64,000 bases of DNA. Origin: Pseudomonas anuradhapurensis. GTDB lineage: Bacteria > Pseudomonadota > Gammaproteobacteria > Pseudomonadales > Pseudomonadaceae. This document shows, in pieces, positions 1 to 8,966 of the stretch (positions within the stretch are counted from its first letter, which is position 1; each line of letters starts with the position of its first letter). The translations under genes and the position numbers were made by a program. Below the pieces are notes generated by a model. It did no database searches. It was not told where the DNA came from and worked only from the letters and a program-made list of their open reading frames with translations. The stretch spans positions 4,847,001 through 4,911,000 of the forward strand of contig NZ_CP077097.1 of NCBI RefSeq assembly GCF_014269225.2, in the 5' to 3' direction.

Positions 1-1230
1 GGCAGCGGCAAGACCGCCGCCTTCGGCATCGGCCTGCTCAACCCGATCAACCCGCGCTACTTTGGTTGCCAGGCGCTGGTGCTGTGCCCCACCCGCGAGC
101 TTGCCGACCAGGTGGCCAAGGAGCTGCGCCGCCTGGCCCGCGCCGAGGACAACATCAAGATCCTGACCCTGTGCGGCGGCGTTTCGCTGGGCCCGCAGAT
201 CGCTTCGCTGGAGCATGGCGCGCACATCATCGTCGGCACTCCGGGGCGCATCCAGCAGCACCTGGACAAGGGCACCCTGGTGCTCGACGGCCTGAACACC
301 CTGGTGCTGGATGAAGCCGACCGCATGCTCGACATGGGCTTCTTCGACGCCATCGCCAGCATCATCGGCAAGACCCCGTCGCGCCGCCAGACCTTGCTGT
401 TCTCGGCCACCTACCCGGCCGGTATCAAGCAACTGGCCGCCGACTTCATGCGCAACCCGCAACAGGTAAAGGTCGAGAGCCTGCATACTGACAACCAGAT
501 CGAGCAGCGTTTCATCGAAATCGACCCGCAACAGCGCCTGGAGGCCGTCACCCGTGTGCTCGGCCACTACCGTCCGCAGTCCTGCGTGGCGTTCTGCTTC
601 ACCAAGCAGCAGTGCGAGGACGTGGTCGCCCACCTGACCGCCAAGGGCATCGTTGCCCAGGCCCTGCACGGCGACCTGGAGCAGCGCGACCGCGACCAGG
701 TGCTGACCATGTTCGCCAACCGCAGCAGTTCGGTGCTGGTGGCCACCGACGTGGCTGCACGCGGCCTGGACATCGACGGCCTGGACATGGTCATCAACGT
801 CGAGCTGGCGCGTGATGCGGAAATCCATGTGCACCGTGTGGGCCGTACTGGCCGTGCGGGCGAAAAAGGTATTGCGGTCAGCCTGGTGGCACCTGCCGAG
901 GGCCACCGCGCCCAGGCCATCGAAGCGCTGCAGAAAAGCCCGCTGCGCTGGGACCAGCTGGACAGCCTGAAGAGCAAGGGCGGCGAGCCGCTGCTGCCGC
1001 TGATGAGCACCCTGTGCATCGCCGCCGGGCGCAAGGACAAGCTGCGCCCGGGCGACATCCTTGGCGCGCTGACCGGGGATGCCGGGATCCCGGGCAAGCA
1101 GGTGGGCAAGATTGCGATCTTCGACTTCCAGGCGTTCGTGGCCGTGGAGCGACCGCTGGCCAAGCAGGCGATGCAGCGTTTGAACAGCGGCAAGATCAAG
1201 GGGCGCTCGCTGAAAGTCCGCATTATCTAA
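1..1230 (+). CDS. dbpA: ATP-dependent RNA helicase DbpA (5' end missing)
   Basis: DEAD-box RNA helicase that acts on 23S rRNA during 50S subunit assembly. The reading frame is open from base 1, and the window begins inside the Walker A motif (GSGKT as the first residues), so the N-terminal Q-motif region lies outside. Visible motifs in order are PTRELA, DEAD (in VLDEADRML), SAT, ARGLDIDG and HRVGRTGRAG. The last 75 or so residues form the DbpA-type RNA-binding domain (IAAGRKDKLRPGDILGAL onward), which separates DbpA from RhlE and other family members. It ends shortly before an inverted repeat that could act as its terminator. About 409 codons are present. Confidence 0.93.
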   Translation, partial: GSGKTAAFGIGLLNPINPRYFGCQALVLCPTRELADQVAKELRRLARAEDNIKILTLCGGVSLGPQIASLEHGAHIIVGTPGRIQQHLDKGTLVLDGLNTLVLDEADRMLDMGFFDAIASIIGKTPSRRQTLLFSATYPAGIKQLAADFMRNPQQVKVESLHTDNQIEQRFIEIDPQQRLEAVTRVLGHYRPQSCVAFCFTKQQCEDVVAHLTAKGIVAQALHGDLEQRDRDQVLTMFANRSSSVLVATDVAARGLDIDGLDMVINVELARDAEIHVHRVGRTGRAGEKGIAVSLVAPAEGHRAQAIEALQKSPLRWDQLDSLKSKGGEPLLPLMSTLCIAAGRKDKLRPGDILGALTGDAGIPGKQVGKIAIFDFQAFVAVERPLAKQAMQRLNSGKIKGRSLKVRII

Positions 1231-1246
1231 AGCCAGGCAAGGTCCG

Positions 1247-1318
1247 TGTGGGAGCGGGTTTACCCGCGAATGCGATGGTGGCCCCACTGCCGCCTTCGCG
1301 GGTGAACCCGCTCCCACA
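1247..1318. repeat. Inverted intergenic repeat pair, GTGGGAGCGGG type
   Basis: Two inverted copies of a roughly 24-bp unit (TGTGGGAGCGGG...CCCGCGAA and its complement) flank a 24-bp loop. The same unit recurs near 53.9, 56.1, 59.5 and 62.0 kb, always between genes. The pair can fold into a strong hairpin after dbpA and may end or stabilise its transcript. The repeat itself is seen directly; the function is inferred. Confidence 0.85.
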
Positions 1319-1352
1319 GGGTTCTGTGTTTCTTTCTCATAAGGTTTACACC

Positions 1353-2534
1353 GTGTACTCCACCGACGTGATCATCCTCGGCGCCGGCGCCGCCGGCCTG
1401 ATGTGCGCCCAGCTCAGCGCCCGCCGCGGCCGCCGGGTGCTGGTACTCGACCACGCCAACAAACCGGGCAAGAAGATCCTCATGTCCGGTGGCGGGCGCT
1501 GCAACTTCACCAACCTGTACACCGAACCCGGCAACTTCCTCTCGCACAACCCGCACTTCTGCAAGTCGGCGCTGGCCCGCTACACCCAGTGGGACTTCAT
1601 CGAACTGGTGTGCAAGCACGGCGTGCCCTACCACGAGAAGAAGCTCGGCCAGCTGTTCTGCGACAACAAGGCCAGCGACATCCTCGACATGCTGCTGGCC
1701 GAATGCGACGAGGCCGGTGCCGAGATCCGCATGCACACCAGCATCGAACAGATCGAGAAGACCGAAGGCGGCTACCTGCTGCAGACCAGCAGCGGCCAGT
1801 TCGCCTGCCAGTCGCTGGTGATCGCCACCGGCGGCCTGTCGATCCCGACCCTGGGTGCCACCGGCTTCGGCTACCAGGTGGCGCGCCAATTCGGCCATAC
1901 CCTGCTGCCGACCCGCGCCGGCCTGGTGCCATTCACCATCACCGAGCCCCAACTCAAGGCACTGTGCAGCGAGCTGTCCGGCACCTCGCTGGATTGCACC
2001 GCCAGCTGCAACGGCACCAGCTTCCGCGAGAACCTGCTGTTCACCCACCGCGGCCTGAGCGGCCCGGCGATCCTGCAGATCTCGTCGTTCTGGGAAGCCG
2101 GTGACACGGTCGAGATCAACCTGCTGCCCGACCGCGATGCGCTGGCCTGGCTGCAACAGATGCAGGCCGAACGCGCCAACGCCGAACTGAAGACCGTGCT
2201 GGGCGAGGTGTTCACCCGCAAGCTGGCCAACCTGCTGGCCGAGCAGTGGTTCGAGTCCAGGCCCATGAAGCAGTACACCCCGGCAGAACTGGCGCAGATC
2301 GCCGACAAGCTGGCGAACTGGCAGGTAGTACCGGCCGGCACCGAGGGCTACCGCACCGCCGAAGTGACCTTGGGTGGGGTGGACACCCGCGAAGTATCGT
2401 CCAAGACCATGGAGTCGCTGAAGAGCCCTGGCTTGTATTTCATCGGTGAAGTACTCGATGTCACCGGCCACCTGGGCGGTTTCAATTTCCAGTGGGCCTG
2501 GGCCTCCGCCAATGCCGCTGCGCAGTTCGTGTAG
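1353..2534 (+). CDS. NAD(P)/FAD-dependent oxidoreductase, YhiN/HI0933 family
   Basis: Predicted flavoprotein of the HI0933 (YhiN) family, whose substrate is not established. A Rossmann FAD-binding motif (GAGAAGLMCA) lies within the first 20 residues, followed by a conserved KKILMSGGGRCNFTN segment. The C-terminal HLGGFNFQWAWASA block is typical of the family. The frame is open further upstream, but that part covers the dbpA 3' end and the inverted repeat. The GTG at 1353 is therefore chosen, giving 393 residues, near the usual family length. It probably has its own promoter or reads through from dbpA. Confidence 0.85.
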   Translation: MYSTDVIILGAGAAGLMCAQLSARRGRRVLVLDHANKPGKKILMSGGGRCNFTNLYTEPGNFLSHNPHFCKSALARYTQWDFIELVCKHGVPYHEKKLGQLFCDNKASDILDMLLAECDEAGAEIRMHTSIEQIEKTEGGYLLQTSSGQFACQSLVIATGGLSIPTLGATGFGYQVARQFGHTLLPTRAGLVPFTITEPQLKALCSELSGTSLDCTASCNGTSFRENLLFTHRGLSGPAILQISSFWEAGDTVEINLLPDRDALAWLQQMQAERANAELKTVLGEVFTRKLANLLAEQWFESRPMKQYTPAELAQIADKLANWQVVPAGTEGYRTAEVTLGGVDTREVSSKTMESLKSPGLYFIGEVLDVTGHLGGFNFQWAWASANAAAQFV

Positions 2535-2617
2535 AGTAGAATCCATTCAGCAGCACGGAACGCTTCTTGCTGACCGTGCCGCCATGCATTCAATCGCTCA
2601 CTGCCCAGCAGGCCATC

Positions 2618-4801
2618 ATGTCATCGAGCTCGTTCCGTCAGTCACTGCGTCGCCTGTGGGGCCAAGACAAGTTCAGCTACAGCATCCGGGTCACCATCGC
2701 CCTCACCGGCAGCCTGGCCCTGTGCTGGTACCAGAACGAGATGGCCCTGCTGATCCCACTGTTCCTCGGCATCATCGCCAGCGCCCTGGCGGAAACCGAT
2801 GACAGCTGGCAGGGCCGTCTCAGCGCCCTGGCCGTTACCCTGGTGTGTTTCGCGATCGCCGCGCTGGCAGTCGAGCTGCTGTTCCCCTACCCCTGGATCT
2901 TCGTCATCGCCCTGGCGGTCGCCGCCTTCAGCCTGACCATGCTCGGGGCGCTGGGCGAGCGCTACGGCGCCATCGCCTCGGCGACCTTGATCACATCGGT
3001 CTACACCATGATCGGTGTGGACCAGCGCGGCGGCCTGGTCACCGACTTCTGGCACGAACCGTTGCTGCTGGTGGCAGGTGCGGCCTGGTACGGGCTGCTG
3101 TCGGTGCTGTGGCAAGCGCTGTTTTCCAACCAGCCGGTGCAACAGAGCCTGGCCAAGCTGTTCTTCGAGCTGGGCAGCTACCTCAAGCTCAAGGCCAGCC
3201 TGTTCGAGCCCATCCGCACCCTCGATATCGAAGCGCGGCGCCTGGAGCTGGCCCAGCAGAACGGCAAGGTGGTGGCGGCCCTCAACACGGCCAAGGAAAT
3301 CATCCTGCACCGGGTAGGCAACAGCCAGCCCAACTCCAAGGTCAGCCGCTACCTCAAGCTGTACTTCCTGGCGCAGGACATCCATGAGCGGGTCAGCGCC
3401 TCGCATTACCCGTACAATGCCCTGACCGAGGCGTTCTTCCACAGCGACGTGATGTTCCGCTGTCAACGCCTGCTGCGCAAACAGGGCTCGTCCTGCCAGG
3501 AGCTGGCCCGTTCGATCCGCCTGCGCCAGCCGTTCGTGCTGGCCAGCGGTTATCCCGAAGCCCTCGAGGACCTCAACGCCTCGCTGGAACACCTGCGCAT
3601 CCAGAGCAACCCGGCGTGGCGCAGCCTGTTGCGCTCGCTGAGGGCGCTGGCGGCCAACCTGGCGACGCTGGACCGCCTGCTCAGTGCGGCCAGCAACCCG
3701 GACAGCCTGGCCGATGCCAGCGACAGCAGCCTGCTCGACCGCTCGCCACGTTCGCTGAAGGACGTGTGGACGCGCTTGCGCACCCAGCTGACCCCGACCT
3801 CACTGCTGTTCCGCCATGCCTTGCGCCTGCCGCTGGCATTGTCGATCGGCTATGGCATGGTGCACCTGATCCACCCGACCCAAGGCTACTGGATCATTCT
3901 CACCACCCTGTTCGTCTGCCAACCCAACTACGGTGCAACCCGGCGCAAGCTGGGGCAGCGGATAGTCGGTACCGCGTTCGGCCTTACCGTCGGCTGGGCG
4001 TTGTTCGACCTGTTCCCCAACCCGGTCGTGCAGTCGTTGTTCGCCGTGGTCGCCGGGGTGGTGTTCTTCGTCAACCGCACCACCCGCTATACCTTGGCCA
4101 CGGCAGCCATCACCCTGATGGTGCTGTTCTGTTTCAACCAGATCGGCGATGGCTACGGCCTGTTCCTGCCACGCCTGTTCGATACCCTGGTGGGCAGCCT
4201 GATCGCCATTCTTGCGGTATTCCTGTTCCTGCCCGACTGGCAGGGGCGACGCTTGAACAAGGTGCTGGCCAATACCCTGACCTGCGCCAGCGTGTACCTG
4301 CGCCAGATCATGCAGCAGTACGCCCACGGCAAGCGCGACGACCTGGCCTACCGCCTGGCCCGGCGTAACGCCCACAACGCCGACGCGGCACTGTCCACCA
4401 CCCTGGCCAACATGCTCATGGAGCCGGGGCACTTCCGCAAGGAAGCCGACGTCGGTTTCCGCTTCCTGGTACTGTCGCATACCTTGCTCAGCTACCTCTC
4501 CGGGCTGGGCGCGCACCGCGATACCGCCTTGCCGGCGGAGGTGCAGGAACAATTGATCGAAGGTGCCGGGCAAAGCCTGGCCAGCAGCCTGGACGAGATC
4601 GCCAATGGCCTGGCCGCGCGGTCGCCGGTGGCGATTCACAGTGATGCCGAAGAGGCGCTGGCCAATACCCTGGAGCAGATGCCGGAAGAGCTGGACGAGC
4701 ACCAACGCCTGGTGCAGACGCAGCTGGCGTTGATCTGCCGGCAATTGGCACCCCTGCGGACCTTGGCAGCGCACCTGATCAAGGAAAGTGCGCCGGGCTG
4801 A
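2618..4801 (+). CDS. FUSC-family inner membrane protein (YccS/YhfK-like)
   Basis: Large integral membrane protein of 727 residues with the FUSC arrangement: an N-terminal cluster of hydrophobic segments (about residues 20-170), a soluble alpha-helical middle region, a second hydrophobic cluster (about 400-540) and a soluble C-terminal part. Members resemble aromatic acid or fusaric acid exporters, but no substrate can be named from sequence. The ATG at 2618 is preferred over an upstream TTG because the resulting N terminus matches family proteins starting SSSFRQSLRRLWG. The gene stands alone between the YhiN homologue and a minus-strand binding protein. Confidence 0.82.
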   Translation: MSSSSFRQSLRRLWGQDKFSYSIRVTIALTGSLALCWYQNEMALLIPLFLGIIASALAETDDSWQGRLSALAVTLVCFAIAALAVELLFPYPWIFVIALAVAAFSLTMLGALGERYGAIASATLITSVYTMIGVDQRGGLVTDFWHEPLLLVAGAAWYGLLSVLWQALFSNQPVQQSLAKLFFELGSYLKLKASLFEPIRTLDIEARRLELAQQNGKVVAALNTAKEIILHRVGNSQPNSKVSRYLKLYFLAQDIHERVSASHYPYNALTEAFFHSDVMFRCQRLLRKQGSSCQELARSIRLRQPFVLASGYPEALEDLNASLEHLRIQSNPAWRSLLRSLRALAANLATLDRLLSAASNPDSLADASDSSLLDRSPRSLKDVWTRLRTQLTPTSLLFRHALRLPLALSIGYGMVHLIHPTQGYWIILTTLFVCQPNYGATRRKLGQRIVGTAFGLTVGWALFDLFPNPVVQSLFAVVAGVVFFVNRTTRYTLATAAITLMVLFCFNQIGDGYGLFLPRLFDTLVGSLIAILAVFLFLPDWQGRRLNKVLANTLTCASVYLRQIMQQYAHGKRDDLAYRLARRNAHNADAALSTTLANMLMEPGHFRKEADVGFRFLVLSHTLLSYLSGLGAHRDTALPAEVQEQLIEGAGQSLASSLDEIANGLAARSPVAIHSDAEEALANTLEQMPEELDEHQRLVQTQLALICRQLAPLRTLAAHLIKESAPG

Positions 4802-4831
4802 TTGTTGTGCGGCCCGTACAGGCGCCAGGGG

Positions 4832-5569
4832 TCAGAAACCATACTGGCGCAGCAGCCGCGCATAGCTGCCATCGGCCTTCATCGCCGTAATCGCCCGTTC
4901 GAACCGCTCGACGATCCGTGCATGCTCGGGATGCTTCAAGCTGACCAGGATGTGCAGGGTGTTCTCTCCCAGCGGCGGTTCCACCAGCATCACTGCGTCA
5001 CGTACCGCCTGCGGTTCGCGCTGCAGGTTGTAACGGGCCACGTACTCCTCTTCCACTGCCAGGTCCACCCGACCTGCTGCCAGCATGCGCACCGCCGAGG
5101 AAAAGTTGCGCACCGGCACTTTGTGCAGCTGGGCGTCGTTGTCGAACTCCGGGGAATAGGCGTATCCACGCACCACCGCAATACTGTAGGGGTACAAATC
5201 GGATTGGCGTTCATGGCGGAACGCCTCGCCCTTGCGCTGCAGCAGGCGAATGCGGTTATTCAGGTAGGCGGAGGAAAACTGCCCGATACGTTCACGCGAA
5301 TCGTTGTACCAGGCGTTGATCAGCACGTCGTAGCGCCCTTCGCCTATGCCGAGCAACGCCCGCGCCCACGGCACCTCTTCGAACTCGCTGGTATAGCCGG
5401 CCCGGGTCAGCGCGGTGGTGACAATACTGGTCGCCAGGCCGCCGCCCGGCATACCGGCGTCGGTGAACGGTGGCCAGTTGTCTGCCACCAGGCGCAGCTT
5501 GTCCAGACCCAGGGCGGGAGTTGCCAGCATCATTGCCAGTAATCCCAGAACACATAGCAGTGGCCGCAT
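4832..5569 (-). CDS. Periplasmic solute-binding protein (SBP_bac_3-like), solo
   Basis: Predicted secreted type 2 periplasmic binding protein of 245 residues with a signal peptide (RPLLCVLGLLAMMLATPALG, cleaved near residue 21). The mature part begins LDKLRLVADNWPPFTD, the usual start of amino-acid-binding folds. The ATG at 5569 is chosen because it places the signal sequence at the N terminus. No ABC permease or ATPase genes are adjacent, so it may feed a distant transporter, or it may be a sensory or orphan protein. It is distantly similar to the other orphan binding protein at 29002-29790. Confidence 0.8.
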   Translation of the reverse strand: MRPLLCVLGLLAMMLATPALGLDKLRLVADNWPPFTDAGMPGGGLATSIVTTALTRAGYTSEFEEVPWARALLGIGEGRYDVLINAWYNDSRERIGQFSSAYLNNRIRLLQRKGEAFRHERQSDLYPYSIAVVRGYAYSPEFDNDAQLHKVPVRNFSSAVRMLAAGRVDLAVEEEYVARYNLQREPQAVRDAVMLVEPPLGENTLHILVSLKHPEHARIVERFERAITAMKADGSYARLLRQYGF

Positions 5570-5744
5570 GCTCAAGTCCTTTTCGCAATGAGGGAGCACA
5601 CATTGTCAGGGCGGTCTTCTTTGCAACTGCCGATGAGATTACACAAAGCGCGTGTGCAGGACAGCGGCCAATAGTGTCATTTAGCCTCTATTTTGGCCGA
5701 AGCCCATATCCAGCAGGCGACATTGCGCATACGGCGCGGATTGT

Positions 5745-6041
5745 TCAGGGGTAACCCAGCACTTCCCGAATCTGCCGCAGGTGGCGGATGATCCACTGCT
5801 TGTCGATCGCCCCCCAGTCATGAATACGGTAGTGCCCGGCGTGATTGCGCGCGCCTGCCTGCTGCTCGAACTCGCAGACAATATCCAGGTCGGCCAGCGC
5901 GGCGATGGTGTCCTGGGCGGTACGCCGTGGCATGCCGGTGGCCTCCATCAGGGCGGGCACGCTGGTCGCGGTCTGGCTGTCGATCAGCCAGGCCACGTAC
6001 AGACGGCGGTAGAAGCTGCTCTTGGTCTTGCTCACTTCCAT
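5745..6041 (-). CDS. Small winged helix-turn-helix protein
   Basis: 98-residue protein with a predicted winged helix-turn-helix fold. The segment SVPALMEATGMPRRTAQDTIAALADLDIV fits a recognition helix followed by a short wing ending in HYRIHDWG. It is probably a small DNA-binding regulator, with no ligand domain. It starts 13 bases or so after the stop of the upstream metallopeptidase-like gene (6054-6554), so the two are likely co-transcribed. No target is evident from sequence. Confidence 0.7.
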   Translation of the reverse strand: MEVSKTKSSFYRRLYVAWLIDSQTATSVPALMEATGMPRRTAQDTIAALADLDIVCEFEQQAGARNHAGHYRIHDWGAIDKQWIIRHLRQIREVLGYP

Positions 6042-6053
6042 GCTGCATGGTCC

Positions 6054-6554
6054 TTAACAGTTGCCCGGCAGCTCCCGATAGGTCAGGTAGACGCGCAGGT
6101 CGAATTCCAGTTGGTGGTAGTCCGGCTCCATGTGCTGGCAGAGCTGGTAGAACGCCTTGTTGTGATCACGCTCGCGCAGGTGTGCCAGTTCGTGCACCAC
6201 GATCATGCGCAAGAACTGCGGCGCTGCCTCCTTGAACAGCAAGGCAATGCGGATTTCCTTCTTCGCCTTGAGCTTGCCGCCCTGCACCCTGGACACCGCC
6301 GTGTTCAGGCCCAGGGCCCGGTGGGTCAGGTCGAGGCGATTGTCGAACAGCACCTTGTCCAGGTTCGGCGCGCTGCGCAGGTATTGCTGGCGCAGGTCCT
6401 GGGCATAGCCGTACAGCGCCTTGTCGCTTTGTACATCATGGCGGTCAGGGTAGCGGCGCTGCAGATACTCGCCCAGGCGGTCGCTGTCGATCATCTGCCG
6501 CACCTGCTGCTGCAGGTGCGGGGGGTAGGCTTGCAGGTAACGTAATACAGTCAT
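6054..6554 (-). CDS. M48/YgjP-type zinc metallopeptidase-like protein
   Basis: 166-residue protein of the DUF45/YgjP metal-dependent hydrolase group. It carries an HExxH zinc motif (VVHELAHLRERDHNKAF) near residue 125, with a further conserved region LCQHMEPDY downstream. The physiological substrate is unknown for this group. The ATG at 6554 is chosen rather than an upstream one because it leaves a plausible soluble N terminus (MTVLRYLQAYPP). It lies directly upstream of the winged-helix gene and downstream of cfcR on the same strand. Confidence 0.8.
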   Translation of the reverse strand: MTVLRYLQAYPPHLQQQVRQMIDSDRLGEYLQRRYPDRHDVQSDKALYGYAQDLRQQYLRSAPNLDKVLFDNRLDLTHRALGLNTAVSRVQGGKLKAKKEIRIALLFKEAAPQFLRMIVVHELAHLRERDHNKAFYQLCQHMEPDYHQLEFDLRVYLTYRELPGNC

Positions 6555-6593
6555 GGCGCGGCTTTCGGTATGGCGAATGCCGATTCTAGCCAA

Positions 6594-8720
6594 TCAAGGC
6601 TGGGGCCAGGAGAAAATCGCCGGGAAACTGCTGGCATCCGCTGCCGTCATCGGGTAAGCCACCAGGAAACCCTGCACGTACTGACAACCATTGGCCTTCA
6701 GCCAGGCCGCCTGAACCGGGGTTTCCACGCCTTCGGCGATCACCGTGATGCGGTAGTCGGCGCACAGGCTGATAACGCTGCGCACCAGCGCGGCATCCAC
6801 CGCCGAGTCGGGCAGGCGCGCCACCAGGTGGCGGTCGAGTTTGAGCGTATCGATCGGCAGGTCGCGCAACATGCGCAACGAACAGTCGCCAGCACCAAAA
6901 TCGTCCAGCGCTACCCGGACACCCAGTTCGCGCAAACGGTGGATCTGTTTCACCGCCGCATCGATGTTGTACATCAACGAAGTTTCCGCCACTTCCACTT
7001 CCAGCTGCGTCGGGTCCAGCTGGTACAGCTGGATTACCCGCTGCAATTCCTCGACCAGGCCCGGCATGACGAATTGCGCACGGCTCAGGCTGATTCCCAG
7101 CACCAGGTCTGCGGCAAAGCGCTGGCACCAGGCCTGGCGCTGGGCCGCACCCTGACGGTAGATCCAGCTGGCCAGGCGGTTGATCAGGCGCGCTTCCTCC
7201 AGCAGCGGAATGAACAACCCCGGCGGCACATCGCCAACACTGGGGTGCTGCCAGCGCAGCAACGCCTCGAAACCACGCAGGTGACCGTCAGCGAAGGCGA
7301 CCTGCGGCTGGTACACCAGGGTGAAGTCCTGCTGCTCGATAGCCGCGCGCACGCTGTCTTCCAGCATCAGTCGTGACCGCGCCCGGCCATTGAGTTCCTG
7401 GTCGTAGAAGCGGTACTGCTGGCGCCCCGCCTGCTTGGCCGCATACATCGCCGCATCGGCAGCACGCAACAGGCCTTCGACGTTGGCGCCGCAGTCCGGG
7501 TAGGTGGCGATACCGATGCTGACCCCAAGGCACACATCGAAGCCGTCCACCTCGTGGCTGATGGACACGCGTTCGAGCAGCCGCTCGGCATACCGCCCGG
7601 CCTGCTCCGGATAGGGCAGGCCGTCGAACAGCGCGGTGAATTCATCGCCGCCCATGCGCGCGAGCAGCGCCTCGCTGCCCAGGCAGTCCTTGAGCTGCTC
7701 GGCGACCCAGCGCAACACCCGGTCACCGGCGTCGTGGCCAAGCGAGTCGTTGATGCGCTTGAAGCCGTCCAGGTCCATGTACATCAATGCCTGCGACTTG
7801 TCCGAGCGCTCGTTGCGCAACAGCGCGCCTTCGGCGGCCTGGTAGAAACCGCGGCGGTTGAGCAGGCCGGTAAGCGGGTCGGTCACGGCCTGGTACTCCA
7901 GCTGCTGGTGCAGGTTGCGCACCACCGACATGTCCAGCACCGTCACCACCACGGCCTGCTGGTCGACCGGCAGCGGTGCGCAGGACAACGCCACGGGCAA
8001 CAGCTCAGCGCCAGAGGTGCGCAGTTGGGCATCATGCACACGGAAGATCTGCCTGCCCAGGTAGGCCTGGTAGAAGCCCGAGTCCTCCCACGAGCTGGCA
8101 TTGGCCAGTTGCACCAGATCGAGCAGGCGGGCGCCCTGCAGCTGTGCTACCGGCGTGGACAACAGGTTGGATATGGCCGGGTTGGCAAAGCTGATGATGC
8201 CCTGCGCATCCACCACCAGGATGCCCTCGGCGGCGTTTTCCAGGATCGACGCATTGAACGCCGTGGCCGCTTCCAGCTCGCGGGTCAGGCGTTGCAGCAT
8301 GCGCCGGTTACGCTGCTGCTCGAGCAGGGCCTGGACCTTGGGCTTGAGGATCTGTGGGTCGAACGGCTTGAACATGTAGTCCACGGCGCCGCTGGCATAG
8401 CCTTTGAGCACGGCCGCTTCGGACTGTTCGTTGGCGGTGAGGAAGATGATCGGCGTCAGCCGGGTACGCTGGCTGCCGCGCATCAGCCGGGCGACTTCGA
8501 AGCCATCCATTTCCGGCATCTGTACATCCAGCAAGACCAGATCGACTTCATGTTCGAGCAATGCGTTCAAGGCTTCCATACCCGAACTTGCCGTTAACAC
8601 CTGCCAATCCTGACGGGCCAGCAACGCCCGCATGCTGATGAGGTTCTCGGGGTAATCGTCTACCACCAGGAGAACCGAATTGCCATCCAGTGGCTGTGGT
8701 AGAGCGTGAGCGCCATCCAT
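6594..8720 (-). CDS. cfcR: Response regulator with PAS, GGDEF and EAL domains (CfcR)
   Basis: 708-residue cyclic-di-GMP enzyme. Domains in order are a receiver (residues 15-130, phosphoacceptor Asp65 in LVLLDVQMPEMDG), a PAS-like region (about 155-270), a GGDEF diguanylate cyclase domain (motif at 357-361) and an EAL domain (motif EALLRW at 485-490; DDFGAG and AEGVET also present). In P. putida the matching protein, CfcR, is a stationary-phase diguanylate cyclase that promotes biofilm matrix production. The position normally holding the RxxD inhibitory site before GGDEF reads GSEA, so feedback inhibition by c-di-GMP is probably absent. Assignment to CfcR is by domain order and neighbourhood upstream of fba. 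Confidence 0.88.
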   Translation of the reverse strand: MDGAHALPQPLDGNSVLLVVDDYPENLISMRALLARQDWQVLTASSGMEALNALLEHEVDLVLLDVQMPEMDGFEVARLMRGSQRTRLTPIIFLTANEQSEAAVLKGYASGAVDYMFKPFDPQILKPKVQALLEQQRNRRMLQRLTRELEAATAFNASILENAAEGILVVDAQGIISFANPAISNLLSTPVAQLQGARLLDLVQLANASSWEDSGFYQAYLGRQIFRVHDAQLRTSGAELLPVALSCAPLPVDQQAVVVTVLDMSVVRNLHQQLEYQAVTDPLTGLLNRRGFYQAAEGALLRNERSDKSQALMYMDLDGFKRINDSLGHDAGDRVLRWVAEQLKDCLGSEALLARMGGDEFTALFDGLPYPEQAGRYAERLLERVSISHEVDGFDVCLGVSIGIATYPDCGANVEGLLRAADAAMYAAKQAGRQQYRFYDQELNGRARSRLMLEDSVRAAIEQQDFTLVYQPQVAFADGHLRGFEALLRWQHPSVGDVPPGLFIPLLEEARLINRLASWIYRQGAAQRQAWCQRFAADLVLGISLSRAQFVMPGLVEELQRVIQLYQLDPTQLEVEVAETSLMYNIDAAVKQIHRLRELGVRVALDDFGAGDCSLRMLRDLPIDTLKLDRHLVARLPDSAVDAALVRSVISLCADYRITVIAEGVETPVQAAWLKANGCQYVQGFLVAYPMTAADASSFPAIFSWPQP

Positions 8721-8966
8721 GCTGCTTCTCTATTATGTGACCGACTTCAAAATACACTTGGATCCATTAGTACTCTAGCTCTACGCGAATAACACGCAAT
8801 GCAATCAGAACGCTATCAGGGACTTAACTGTACCGTAGCCGACTAACGGTCGGTTCGCCGTGGTTTATCCAGCGCCTGTGGGCCGAGCCTGTACGGCAGC
8901 AGCAATATTCTGAACGCGAAAAATGAAAAACCCGCATTTCTGCGGGTTTTTCGTGTTGCCAGTCGA
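8721..8966. other. Intergenic region between cfcR start and fba end
   Basis: About 245 bases with no convincing gene. It must hold the cfcR promoter on the minus strand, and the fba terminator lies at its right end. A short inverted repeat (CCGAC...GTCGG near 8838-8852) is visible. No clear sigma-70 promoter could be picked by eye; control by the stationary-phase sigma factor is known for CfcR in P. putida but cannot be confirmed here. Confidence 0.45.
8926..8951 (-). terminator. Rho-independent terminator of fba
   Basis: Perfect stem CCCGCA/TGCGGG with a 4-nt loop, flanked by five A on the left and five T on the right, 16 bases downstream of the fba stop on the minus strand. The A/T tracts would allow termination in both directions. 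Confidence 0.9.

Noticed and set aside
1014..1352. A longer start for the YhiN-type flavoprotein
   Set aside because: The upstream frame overlaps dbpA and runs through the inverted repeat pair; the FAD motif begins right after the GTG at 1353.
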